Assembly: GCF_019104725.1 (NCBI RefSeq)
Contig: NZ_JAHRXF010000001.1
Span: 281,044-345,043 of the forward strand
Direction: 5' to 3'
DNA length: 64,000 bases
Origin: Streptomyces corallincola
Lineage (GTDB): Bacteria; Actinomycetota; Actinomycetes; Streptomycetales; Streptomycetaceae
This document shows, in pieces, positions 35,418-43,315 of the stretch (position 1 is the stretch's first letter; each line of letters begins with the position of its first letter). Below the pieces are notes generated by a model. The model was not told where the DNA came from. It searched no databases and worked only from the letters and a program-made list of their open reading frames with translations. The translations under genes and the position numbers were made by a program.

Positions 35418-35503
35418 GGCGGCACCGTAGTGAGTCCGGGCGGCCCCGGCCACCGGATTCAGCCCGCCCCGCCCCGCCCCGCGCGGCGCCCGGCGGGGCG
35501 CGC

Positions 35504-36739
35504 TCACTCCTCGGGGTCGGCCTCCGGTACGGCCCGAGTCCCCGGCAGCACCTGGCTGAGGTAGTCCTCGACCGCCGTGTCCAGCCCGATGTCGTGCTGG
35601 GCACGCTCGGAGAGGTACCAGCGGTGTTCCAGCAGCTCGTGGTAGAGCTGCGCCGGGTCCGTCGAGCCGCGCAGCTCCGGGGGGACCGCCCGTACCGTCG
35701 GCCGGAAGACGTCCCGCACCCAGCGGTGGGCCAGTACCTCCGGCCGGGCGGCGAGCGGATCGCCGGGCGCGTAGTCGTCCTGGGTGGCCATCCAGCTCTC
35801 CAGGTCGCCCAGCAGCCGCCGCGCCTGGTTCTCCTCGGCGTCCAGGCCGGTCAGCCGCAGCAGTTGCCGCTGGTGATGTCCGGCATCGACGACCTTCGGC
35901 ACGAACGCCACGGTGTCCCCGCGCGGCGACCGCTCGATCTGCATCTCGGCCACGTCGAAACCGAGGTCGTTCAGCCGCCGTATCCGGCGCTCGATGTAGT
36001 GGTGCTTGCCCGCCGGATAGACGGAGGTGCGGGTCAGCTCCCGCCACAGCCCGTCGTAGCGGACCCGTATCTCGTGACCGAACGCGACCGGGTCCACCGA
36101 CGGGTGCAGCGCCCCGGACGCCTCCAGGTCCAGCAGCTCCCCGCTGATGTTCACGCGGGCCAGATCGAGGTCGTACTCCCGCTGTCCCGCGCTCAGCCGG
36201 GCGTGCAGGTCGCCAGTCTCGGCGTCCACCAGATACGCGGCGTACGCGCCCGCGTCCCGCCGGAACAGCGTGTTGGACAGCGAGCAGTCGCCCCAAGCGA
36301 ACCCGGCCAGGTGCAGCCGGACCAGCAGCACGGCGAGCGCGTCCATCAGCCGGTGCATGGTCGCCGGACGCATCGTCGTCTCGAACATCGACCGGTATGG
36401 CAGCGAACCGCTCAGGTGCCGGGTGACCAGCACCGGTTCCAGCGGGGCGCCCGTACGCCCGGTGCGGCCGGTGACCACGGCGAGCGGATCGACGGCCGGG
36501 ATGCCGAGGCGGTCCAGGTCGCGCAGCAGCCCGTACTCGCGCAGCGCGGGCCGCTCGGCCAGCTCCTTGACGGCGATCACCTCGGCCCCGGCGCGCGCGT
36601 AACGCACCACGTGCCGGGAGATACCGCGCGGCAGCGGCACCAGACACTCCTCCGGCCACTCCTCCAGCGGGGTGTCCCAGGGGAGGTCGAGCAGCAGGGC
36701 GGGGTGCTCCGGGTTCGTGGCGCTGATCTGCAAGGCCAT
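35504..36739 (-). CDS. DUF4032 protein with kinase-like fold
   Basis: The 411-aa protein has a lipopolysaccharide-kinase-like region: VIAVKELAERPA (Lys), LVRLHLAGFAWGDCSLSNTLF (catalytic-loop-like, with Asp and Asn) and YLVDAETGDLH (metal Asp). The DUF4032 part continues through GHEIRVRYDGLWRELT to VVDAGHHQRQLLRLTG. These features suggest an ATP-dependent small-molecule or protein kinase of the APH/Lps superfamily, but no member has a known substrate to my knowledge. The start may also be the GTG at 36748. Confidence 0.85.
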   Translation of the reverse strand: MALQISATNPEHPALLLDLPWDTPLEEWPEECLVPLPRGISRHVVRYARAGAEVIAVKELAERPALREYGLLRDLDRLGIPAVDPLAVVTGRTGRTGAPLEPVLVTRHLSGSLPYRSMFETTMRPATMHRLMDALAVLLVRLHLAGFAWGDCSLSNTLFRRDAGAYAAYLVDAETGDLHARLSAGQREYDLDLARVNISGELLDLEASGALHPSVDPVAFGHEIRVRYDGLWRELTRTSVYPAGKHHYIERRIRRLNDLGFDVAEMQIERSPRGDTVAFVPKVVDAGHHQRQLLRLTGLDAEENQARRLLGDLESWMATQDDYAPGDPLAARPEVLAHRWVRDVFRPTVRAVPPELRGSTDPAQLYHELLEHRWYLSERAQHDIGLDTAVEDYLSQVLPGTRAVPEADPEE

Positions 36740-36895
36740 GACAGGCACCCTACGGGCAGCACGGTACGGGCCGGTCTCCGGGCCGGGGTTCAGCAGCGGG
36801 GTGGATCGGTTCGGCGGGGGCGGCGGGGTCTTGGGGCCGTTCCGGGTGGAGTCGGCCGGGACTCCGGCCGGGTCTCCGTGCCGGGCGTCCCTGCC

Positions 36896-37666
36896 TCAGT
36901 TCGTGCGCGCCCCCGTGTGCCCGGTCGCGCGTTCCCGCGCCTGCGCGGCGGCGGCCCGGACGGAACCCCGGTGGAGTTCCCCGTGGCCGGGCAGCAGCAA
37001 ATCCCCGTCGAGAGCGCCGACCCGGTCCAGCGAGTCCAGCGTGCGGTCGCCCTCGTGGTGGAAGAAGCCGTGCAGGAGCTGCGGTCCCCGGACCCGGGAG
37101 GTCGGGTGCCCGCTGACCAGCGCGTCACCGGAGATCACCGCGCCGACACCGGGCAGGTGGTAGACGCAGTGGCCGTCGGTGTGGCCGGGTGTGTGCACCG
37201 GGACCGGGCGGCCCGGCAGATCGAGCGGACCCTCGGCGGGGAACGGCTCGGGCTTGGTGACGGGCAGATGCTCGGTCGCGCCGAGCCGCAGCACCCGCAC
37301 CGCCCAGGGCAGCACACCGGGCCGCCAGATGTTGCGGACCACGTCACCGATGGCCGCCTGGTGGAGGAAGTCCCTTCGCGCGTGCGGGACTTCGGCCGCG
37401 TGCAGATACACCGGCGTGCCGTGCGTGGCGCGCAGATACTCGGCCGAGCCCAGGTGGTCGTTGTGGGCGTGGGTGATGAGCACGGCGGCGACCGCCTCCG
37501 GTGAACTGCCCACGGCGGCAAGGGACTCCAGCACCCCCCGCCGGTCTCCTGGCCAGCCGGTGTCCACCAGGGTGACGTCCTCGCCGTCCTTGAGGATCAC
37601 CCAGTTGGTGTGCTGCCCGGCCACCAGATAGGTGCCCTCGGCCACTTGCTGTACGTTCGCGTGCAT
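36896..37666 (-). CDS. MBL-fold metallo-hydrolase
   Basis: The 256-aa protein has the metallo-beta-lactamase fold with the metal site HAHNDH in VLITHAHNDHLGSAEYL, a downstream His in HTPGHTDGHC, Asp in VISGDALVSG, and the C-terminal His in LLPGHGELHRG. The LACTB2/RNase-Z-like single-domain type acts on thioesters, lactones or nucleic acids. Upstream (37761-37935) lies a dense set of palindromes that may regulate it. Substrate unknown. Confidence 0.88.
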   Translation of the reverse strand: MHANVQQVAEGTYLVAGQHTNWVILKDGEDVTLVDTGWPGDRRGVLESLAAVGSSPEAVAAVLITHAHNDHLGSAEYLRATHGTPVYLHAAEVPHARRDFLHQAAIGDVVRNIWRPGVLPWAVRVLRLGATEHLPVTKPEPFPAEGPLDLPGRPVPVHTPGHTDGHCVYHLPGVGAVISGDALVSGHPTSRVRGPQLLHGFFHHEGDRTLDSLDRVGALDGDLLLPGHGELHRGSVRAAAAQARERATGHTGARTN

Positions 37667-37760
37667 GATCTCCCCGAGAGGTCAAATCCATGATCGTCGG
37701 TGACCAGCCAACCGACGCCCCGCGCCCGGCGCAACCCGGCGCCACCTCCCGGGCGGTACG

Positions 37761-37775
37761 GTCACCGGAGGTGAC
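37761..37775. promoter_or_regulatory. GTCACC-GGA-GGTGAC dyad upstream of the MBL gene
   Basis: Perfect 6-base arms around GGA, about 95 bases before the MBL-fold start. A candidate operator; a related CACCTCC...GGAGGTG pairing lies at 37743-37773. Confidence 0.4.
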
Positions 37776-37804
37776 AAGTCCGTGACGGAGGGGTGTGCGC
37801 GGCA

Positions 37805-37935
37805 CATGTGGTCCGGCCACATGGCACCTCCCGGCCCTGGCGAGGGCCACCCCCCATGTGGTCCGGCCACATGTGGTCCCCGCACACGGCATCCCGCGTC
37901 TCATGGTTCCGTGCCCCATGTGTCCCCACCACATG
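37805..37935. repeat. three CATGTGG-N5-CCACATG palindromes
   Basis: CATGTGG-TCCGG-CCACATG occurs identically at 37805-37823 and 37855-37873, and a variant, CATGTGTCCCCACCACATG, at 37917-37935. Starts are 50 and 62 bases apart, close to 5 and 6 helical turns. The block lies between the AlkB gene (ends 37948, minus) and the MBL start (37666, minus), so it is upstream of MBL and in the AlkB 3' end. Same-face spacing suggests a cooperatively bound protein. Confidence 0.8.
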
Positions 37936-37947
37936 GCGCCCGGCCCC

Positions 37948-38577
37948 TCACCGCACCCCCCGAGGCCGGAACTGCACGCTGATCCGTGCCCCCGCCGCTC
38001 GCGCGCTTTTGGGTACGCAGTGCTCCCAGGTCCGCTGGCAGGAGCCGCCCATCACCACGAGGTCGCCGTGGCCGAGCGCCCGCCGCACGGTGGGGCCGCC
38101 GCCCCCGGTCGGCCGGAGCAGCAGATCGCGGGGCGCGCCGACCGAGAGGATGGCGACCATCGTGTCCCGCCGCGATCCCCGCCCGGTCCGGTCGCCGTGC
38201 CAGGCGACGCTGTCCCGGCCGTCGCGGTACAGGCACAGCCCGGCCGTGGTGAAGGGCTCACCCAGTTCCCCGGCGTAGTGCGCGGACAGCGCGGCCCGCG
38301 CCTCGGTCAGTACCGGGTGGGGGAGCGCGGTGTCCGCGTCGTAGAAGGCGAGCAGGCGCGGGACGTCCACCACCGTGTCGTACATCGCCCGGCGTTCGGC
38401 ACGCCAGGGGACCTCGGCGGCCAGTCGCTCGAACAGCGCGTCGGCGCCGTCCAGCCAGCCCGGCAGCAGATCCAGCCAGGCACCGGCGCCCAGCCGTGTC
38501 CGGCGGAGCCCGGCGAGGGGCGCGAGTACGGGTTCGTCGGCCTGGTCGAACAGGGAGCCCTGGAGGTGCGTGGACAT
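37948..38577 (-). CDS. AlkB-family 2-oxoglutarate/Fe(II) dioxygenase
   Basis: The 209-aa protein has the AlkB jelly-roll with the iron ligands His127, Asp129 (WHGD) and His186 (TWEHCVPK), and the 2-oxoglutarate-binding Arg198 and Arg204 (ARISVQFR). AlkB removes alkyl groups from damaged DNA or RNA bases by oxidation. Length matches DNA-repair AlkB proteins. A LexA-type SOS box 22 bases upstream of the start supports damage induction. The start has no strong Shine-Dalgarno sequence. Confidence 0.92.
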   Translation of the reverse strand: MSTHLQGSLFDQADEPVLAPLAGLRRTRLGAGAWLDLLPGWLDGADALFERLAAEVPWRAERRAMYDTVVDVPRLLAFYDADTALPHPVLTEARAALSAHYAGELGEPFTTAGLCLYRDGRDSVAWHGDRTGRGSRRDTMVAILSVGAPRDLLLRPTGGGGPTVRRALGHGDLVVMGGSCQRTWEHCVPKSARAAGARISVQFRPRGVR

Positions 38578-38598
38578 GGGTCCAGCGTACGCCAGGGA

Positions 38599-38614
38599 TC
38601 GAAAATGCGTTCTA
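38599..38614 (-). promoter_or_regulatory. SOS-box-like site upstream of alkB
   Basis: TCGAAAATGCGTTCTA matches the actinobacterial LexA box TCGAAC-N4-GTTCGA at 10 of 12 defined positions. It is 22 bases upstream of the alkB ATG, the position expected for repression. Confidence 0.6.
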
Positions 38615-38620
38615 ATAAAT

Positions 38621-38687
38621 CTCCGCACCCGCACCTTTGAGCCTCCGCACCCCGCACCTTCGAACGTCCGCGCCCGCACCTTTCGAT
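38621..38687. repeat. three imperfect 22-23 bp tandem repeats
   Basis: Copies beginning CTCCGCACCCGCACCTTTGAG (38621), CCTCCGCACCCCGCACCTT (38642) and CGTCCGCGCCCGCACCTTT (38665) run head to tail between alkB and the TetR gene. They may be slippage products or a spaced set of binding sites. Confidence 0.7.
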
Positions 38688-38700
38688 ACATCCATGCATC

Positions 38701-38718
38701 CGATACATTCCCGTATCG
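38701..38718. promoter_or_regulatory. TetR operator upstream of its own gene
   Basis: CGATAC-ATTCCC-GTATCG is a perfect 18-bp dyad 16 bases before the TetR start; GATACAT also occurs at 38685-38691 as an extra half-site. TetR autoregulators often bind such sites at their own promoter. Confidence 0.65.
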
Positions 38719-38733
38719 AACGGAGGTGGCCCG

Positions 38734-39363
38734 ATGGACTCGAGGAGTGCCGGTGACGAGAAGCCCCCGCGGGTCACCCGGCGGCGGGCCAGGACGCGTG
38801 CCGATCTGCTCGGAGCCGCGTTCACCGTCTTCGCCGCCAAGGGGTTCGGCCGGGTCTCCATCGAGGAGGTCTGCGAGGCGGCCGGGTACAGCCGGGGTGC
38901 CTTCTACTCCAACTTCACCGGTCTGGACGAGCTGTTCTTCGCGCTGTACCAGGAGCGCGCCGACCTCATCGCCGCCCAAGTGGCCGACGCGCTCGCCCAG
39001 GACGGGCCAGGTCCCGACGTGCCCGCCTGTGTGGACCGGGTGACGGAGGTGCTCCTGCTCGACGTGGACTGGCTGCTGGTGAAGACCGACTTCCTGGTGC
39101 ACGCGGCCCGCGATCCCGAGGTGGCACGGGCGCTGCTCGCCCACCGCGCCCGGCTCCGCGAGGCCGTCGCCGACCGGTTGCGGCGCGCCGCCGGAGACGG
39201 CGCCGTACTCCCCGCCGCACTCGGCGGCGTCGAGGGCGCTGCCGAGGCGGTGGTCGCCGCCTACGACGGCGTCACCGTCCAGCTCCTCCTGGACCGGGAC
39301 ACGGACGCGGCCCGCGCCCGGCTCGGCCACCTCCTCACCGCCGTGCTCACCGGCACCCCCTGA
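38734..39363 (+). CDS. TetR-family transcriptional regulator
   Basis: The 209-aa protein has an N-terminal basic helix (TRRRARTRADLLGAAFTVFA) and the HTH VSIEEVCEAAGYSRGAFYSNF, then TetR_C helices. The dyad at 38701-38718 is a likely autoregulatory operator. It is 88 bases upstream of a flavin dehydrogenase on the same strand and may control it. The ligand is unknown. Confidence 0.92.
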   Translation: MDSRSAGDEKPPRVTRRRARTRADLLGAAFTVFAAKGFGRVSIEEVCEAAGYSRGAFYSNFTGLDELFFALYQERADLIAAQVADALAQDGPGPDVPACVDRVTEVLLLDVDWLLVKTDFLVHAARDPEVARALLAHRARLREAVADRLRRAAGDGAVLPAALGGVEGAAEAVVAAYDGVTVQLLLDRDTDAARARLGHLLTAVLTGTP

Positions 39364-39451
39364 CCCGCCGCGGGACCCCTCGTCCCCACCCCGGCGGTAC
39401 CACCCCCGACCCCAGTCGTACCCCCCCCAGTCGTACACGGAAGGACACGCG

Positions 39452-41125
39452 ATGGACGCGGACGTCATCGTCGTCGGAGCCGGACTCGCCGGTCTGGTCG
39501 CGGCGCACGAACTCACCAGCCGGGGACGGCGCGTGGCGCTGGTGGAGCAGGAGAACGCGGCCAACCTCGGCGGGCAGGCGTACTGGTCCTTCGGCGGCCT
39601 CTTCCTCGTGGACACGCCGGAGCAGCGCCGTCTCGGCGTCAAGGACTCCTTCGACCTCGCCTGGAACGACTGGCAGGGCAGCGCCGGGTTCGACCGCCTG
39701 GCCGACGAGGACTCCTGGGCGGTGCGCTGGGCGCGCGCCTATGTGGAGTTCGCGGCGGGGGAGAAGCGGTCCTGGCTGGCCGGGCACGGGATGTCCCTGC
39801 TGCCCACGGTCGGCTGGGCCGAGCGCGGTGACCTCCGCGCCGCCGGGCACGGCAACTCGGTGCCCCGCTTCCACATCGCGTGGGGGACGGGGACGGGCGT
39901 GGTCGAGCCGTTCGTACGGTATGCCCGGCAGGCCGCGCGGGACGGGCTGCTCACCTTCCACCACCGGCACCGGGTGGACGAGCTGGTCATGGAGAACGGC
40001 ACCGCCACGGGCGTACGCGGCACGGTCCTTGTCCCCGACGACGCGCCGCGCGGGGTCGCCTCCGGCCGGGAACGCGCCGGGGACTTCGAACTCACCGCCC
40101 AGGCCGTGATCGTCACCTCCGGTGGTATCGGCGCCGACCACGACATCGTCCGCCGGTACTGGCCGGAGCGGCTCGGCACACCTCCGGCCCGTATGGTCAC
40201 CGGCGTCCCCGCCTACGTGGACGGGCGGATGCTCGACATCAGCGCCCGCGCGGGCGCCCGCCTGGTCAACCGGGACCGGATGTGGCACTACACCGAGGGC
40301 CTGGAGAACTGGGACCCGGTCTGGCCCGGCCACGGCATCCGCATCCTCCCCGGCCCGTCCTCCATCTGGCTGGACGCCCTCGGCCGCCGCCTCCCGGAAC
40401 CCTGCCTGCCCGGCTACGACACCCTCGGCACCCTGCGCCATCTGCGGACCACCGAGGACATCGCGCCGTACGACCACTCCTGGTTCGTACTCACCCGGAA
40501 GATCGTGGAGAAGGAGTTCGCGCTCTCCGGCTCCGAGCAGAACCCGGACATCACCGCCAAGGACCGCAGGGCCGTGCTGCGCGACCGCGTCCTGGGCAAG
40601 GGCGCCCCCGCCCCCGTACAGGCGTTCCTGGACAAGGGCGCCGACTTCGTGACCGCGTCCACCCTGGAGGCACTGGTGGCGCGGATGAACGCGCTCACCG
40701 GCGAGGACCTGCTCGACCCGGCCGAGGTGCGCCGCCAGATCGAGGCCCGCGATCTCCAGCTGGCCAACCCGTACAGCAAGGACGCCCAGGTCCAGGGCAT
40801 CCGCAACGCCCGCCGCTACATCGGGGACCGGCTCGGCCGGGTCGCCGCCCCGCACCGCGTGCTCGACCCCGCCGCCGGTCCGCTGATCGGCGTACGACTG
40901 CGGGTGCTCACCCGCAAGACCCTCGGCGGCATCCAGACCGACCTGGACTCCCGTGCCCTCGGCGCCGACGGCGCCCCGGTAGGCGGGCTGTACGCGGCCG
41001 GTGAGGTCGCCGGGTTCGGCGGCGGAGGCGTGCACGGCTACAACGCGCTGGAGGGCACCTTCCTCGGCGGCTGCCTCTTCTCCGGCCGCGCGGCGGGCCG
41101 GGCAGCGGCGAAGCAGGTCGGCTGA
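39452..41125 (+). CDS. FAD-binding dehydrogenase (fumarate-reductase/KstD-like flavoprotein)
   Basis: The 557-aa protein starts with the FAD-binding DVIVVGAGLAGLVAAHELTSRG, then LVEQENAANLGGQAYWSFGGLF and ends GGLYAAGEVAGFGGGGVHGYNALEGTFLGG, the FAD_binding_2 pattern. This family includes fumarate reductases, 3-ketosteroid delta-1-dehydrogenases and related C-C desaturases; the sequence places it with the uncharacterised FAD-dependent dehydrogenases often called BluB-like or KstD-like. GGAAGGA lies 8 bases upstream. The adjacent TetR gene may sense its substrate. Confidence 0.88.
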   Translation: MDADVIVVGAGLAGLVAAHELTSRGRRVALVEQENAANLGGQAYWSFGGLFLVDTPEQRRLGVKDSFDLAWNDWQGSAGFDRLADEDSWAVRWARAYVEFAAGEKRSWLAGHGMSLLPTVGWAERGDLRAAGHGNSVPRFHIAWGTGTGVVEPFVRYARQAARDGLLTFHHRHRVDELVMENGTATGVRGTVLVPDDAPRGVASGRERAGDFELTAQAVIVTSGGIGADHDIVRRYWPERLGTPPARMVTGVPAYVDGRMLDISARAGARLVNRDRMWHYTEGLENWDPVWPGHGIRILPGPSSIWLDALGRRLPEPCLPGYDTLGTLRHLRTTEDIAPYDHSWFVLTRKIVEKEFALSGSEQNPDITAKDRRAVLRDRVLGKGAPAPVQAFLDKGADFVTASTLEALVARMNALTGEDLLDPAEVRRQIEARDLQLANPYSKDAQVQGIRNARRYIGDRLGRVAAPHRVLDPAAGPLIGVRLRVLTRKTLGGIQTDLDSRALGADGAPVGGLYAAGEVAGFGGGGVHGYNALEGTFLGGCLFSGRAAGRAAAKQVG

Positions 41126-41133
41126 GGCGGTAA

Positions 41134-41212
41134 GGCCGAGGCGGTGCGCCGTGTCGGCCGAGGTGGTGCGGCGGTGCGGGCGAGGCGGTGCGGCGGTGTG
41201 GCCGAGGCCGCG
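41134..41212. repeat. 22-bp tandem repeat, about 3.5 copies
   Basis: GGCCGAGGCGGTGCGCCGTG and close variants repeat at 41134, 41156, 41178 and partly 41200. A hexamer run of CCGAGC follows to about 41247. The block lies in the gap before the M1 peptidase gene and encodes nothing convincing. Confidence 0.75.
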
Positions 41213-41409
41213 AAACCGCTCGCCCGAGCCCGAGCCCGAGCCCGCGCACCGCCCCGCCCCGCCCGGCCGGGCCGCTCACGCGACCCACGCCGCTCACGTT
41301 CCGTGACTTGACGCTCTCCGGGGAGAAACCCCGGCCGCCCGGCCCTACGCTGTGGACCAAACGATCATCCGAACGTCCCACGATCATCCGCCAGCTCCCA
41401 GGAGGGCCC

Positions 41410-42834
41410 GTGACGGCACCGCAGGACAAGGCCGCAGGACGACGCAGCGCAGTGCTCCGCCGGGAGGCGGTGCTCGCCGCCGTCCCCGTCGCCGTGGCGG
41501 CACTCCTCGGCGCCACCGGCCCCGCGACGGCCGGTACCGCGGGCGCGTCCGGCGTGGGCGACCCCTATTTCCCGCTCAGCGGGAACGGCGGCTTCCACGT
41601 CGAGCACTACGACCTGACCCTCGGCTACGACACGTCCTCCCGGCATCTCGACGGAACGGCTGTGCTCACCGCCCGTGCCACCCAGGCACTGAGCCGCTTC
41701 GACCTCGACCTCAAGGGTCTGAAGGTCACCGGCGTCACCGTGGACAGGGCCGCCGCCACGTTCCGGCGCAGCGGGCAGGAACTCGTCGTCACCCCGCGCC
41801 ACGCGCTGCGCGACCGGCAGCAGTTCACGATCACCGTGCGCTACAACGGCACGCCCGCCCCGGTCACCGACCCGGACGGCTCCGCCGACGGCTGGGTCCC
41901 CACCGACGACGGCGCGTTCGTCGCGGGCGAACCGCAGGGCTCCATGACCTGGTTCCCGTCCAACGGCCACCCGCTGGACAAGTCCACCTACGACTTCACG
42001 CTCACCGTGCCCAAGGGCCGTACCGCCGTCGCCAACGGCGTGCTGCGCTCGGAGCACACCGCGAACGGCCGCACCACCTTCCGCTGGCACCAGGCCGAGC
42101 CGATGGCCGCCTACCTCGCCACCGCCACCGTCGGGAACTTCCAGGTCGAGAAGTACACGACCCCCGACGGCATCCAGGTCTACAACGCCGTCGATCCGCG
42201 CGAGGCGAAGGAAGCCGCGCCGGTGCTGAAGAAGCTGCCCTCCGTCCTCGCCTGGGAGAGCAAACTGTTCGGGCCCTACCCGTTCCGCGCCGCCGGCTCG
42301 ATCGTGGACCACGCCGACGTGGGCTACGCGCTGGAGACCCAGACCCGCCCGATCTACGACTCCGCGCCCGACCTGAGCACCCTCGTCCACGAGAGCGCCC
42401 ACCAGTGGTTCGGCGACTCGGTCGCGCTGACCTCGTGGAAGGACATCTGGCTCAACGAGGGCTTCGCCACCTACGCCGAGTGGCTCTACAGCGAGCAACA
42501 CGGCGGGGACAGCGCGCAGAAGAGCTTCGACGCGCTCTACGCCAGGCCCGCGAGCAGCCACCTGTGGGCGTTCCCGCCCGGCAACCCCGGCAGCGGCGCC
42601 AACATCTTCGACACCCCGGTCTACTCGCGGGGCGCGATGACCCTGCACGAACTCCGCAGGGCCGTCGGCGACAAGGCGTTCTTCCGTATTCTGCGCGACT
42701 GGGCGACCGTCCACCGGGGCGGGCACGGTACGACCGCCCAGTTCATCGCGCTGTCCGAGCGGGTCTCCGGCAAGAACCTCGGCCCGCTCTTCCACACCTG
42801 GCTCCACACCAAGGGCAAGCCCGCCAAGGCGTGA
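41410..42834 (+). CDS. secreted M1-family metallopeptidase
   Basis: The 474-aa preprotein has a twin-Arg-like start (GRRSAVLRREAVLAAVPVAVAALLG) and signal, then the M1 N domain (YFPLSGNGGFHVEHYDLTLGY) and catalytic domain with zinc ligands His327 and His331 in HESAHQW and Glu350 in WLNEGFATYAEWLY. The exopeptidase motif GxMEN reads YALETQTRP, as in related secreted actinobacterial proteins. It lacks the C-terminal M1 domains, so it is a short form. GGAGGG lies 4 bases before the GTG. It is likely an extracellular aminopeptidase. Confidence 0.9.
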   Translation: MTAPQDKAAGRRSAVLRREAVLAAVPVAVAALLGATGPATAGTAGASGVGDPYFPLSGNGGFHVEHYDLTLGYDTSSRHLDGTAVLTARATQALSRFDLDLKGLKVTGVTVDRAAATFRRSGQELVVTPRHALRDRQQFTITVRYNGTPAPVTDPDGSADGWVPTDDGAFVAGEPQGSMTWFPSNGHPLDKSTYDFTLTVPKGRTAVANGVLRSEHTANGRTTFRWHQAEPMAAYLATATVGNFQVEKYTTPDGIQVYNAVDPREAKEAAPVLKKLPSVLAWESKLFGPYPFRAAGSIVDHADVGYALETQTRPIYDSAPDLSTLVHESAHQWFGDSVALTSWKDIWLNEGFATYAEWLYSEQHGGDSAQKSFDALYARPASSHLWAFPPGNPGSGANIFDTPVYSRGAMTLHELRRAVGDKAFFRILRDWATVHRGGHGTTAQFIALSERVSGKNLGPLFHTWLHTKGKPAKA

Positions 42835-42871
42835 CGCCCGCGGGGGAGTTGACCCGGCCGGGGGCGGGCCG

Positions 42872-43123
42872 TCAGCCCGATCCCCGGCGGGAGGCCGCGC
42901 GGCGGCGCAGCGCGCGCCGCTCGTTCTCGGTCGTGCCGCCCCAGACGCCGATGCTCTGGCCCGTGTCCAACGCCCAGTCCAGGCACTGTTCCCGGACCGG
43001 GCACCCCGCGCACACCCCCTTCGCCTGCCGGGCCTGCACATGCGCGGGGCCGGTGGTGCCGACCGGGAAGAACAGGTCGGGGTCCTCGTGACGGCACGCG
43101 GCATCGTCGCGCCAGTTCTCCAT
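42872..43123 (-). CDS. WhiB-like (Wbl) iron-sulfur regulator
   Basis: The 83-aa protein has four Cys that hold a 4Fe-4S cluster (Cys10, Cys38, Cys41, Cys47), the turn GVWGGTTE and the basic C terminus RRALRRRAASRRG. Wbl proteins act as redox-sensitive partners of the principal sigma factor in actinobacteria. AGGAGA precedes the ATG. It resembles WblE and other small Wbls more than WhiB or WhiD; the exact member is unresolved. Confidence 0.93.
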   Translation of the reverse strand: MENWRDDAACRHEDPDLFFPVGTTGPAHVQARQAKGVCAGCPVREQCLDWALDTGQSIGVWGGTTENERRALRRRAASRRGSG

Positions 43124-43315
43124 CGGGATCTCCTGAGCTCGTGAGTCGTCCGTTCCCTTCCGAACGTCGTGCTCCGCTTCGGGTGACCGCCCTCGGGGGC
43201 GGTAAAACGGAGGAATCGCAAGGGGTTTGGGCGCAGGAGGCGCACGAGGCGTGGCGGGCGTACGCCGTCCGCACCGCCCCGCGCCGCCGAGCGCGGGCGA
43301 TCCGGCGCGGCGGTG

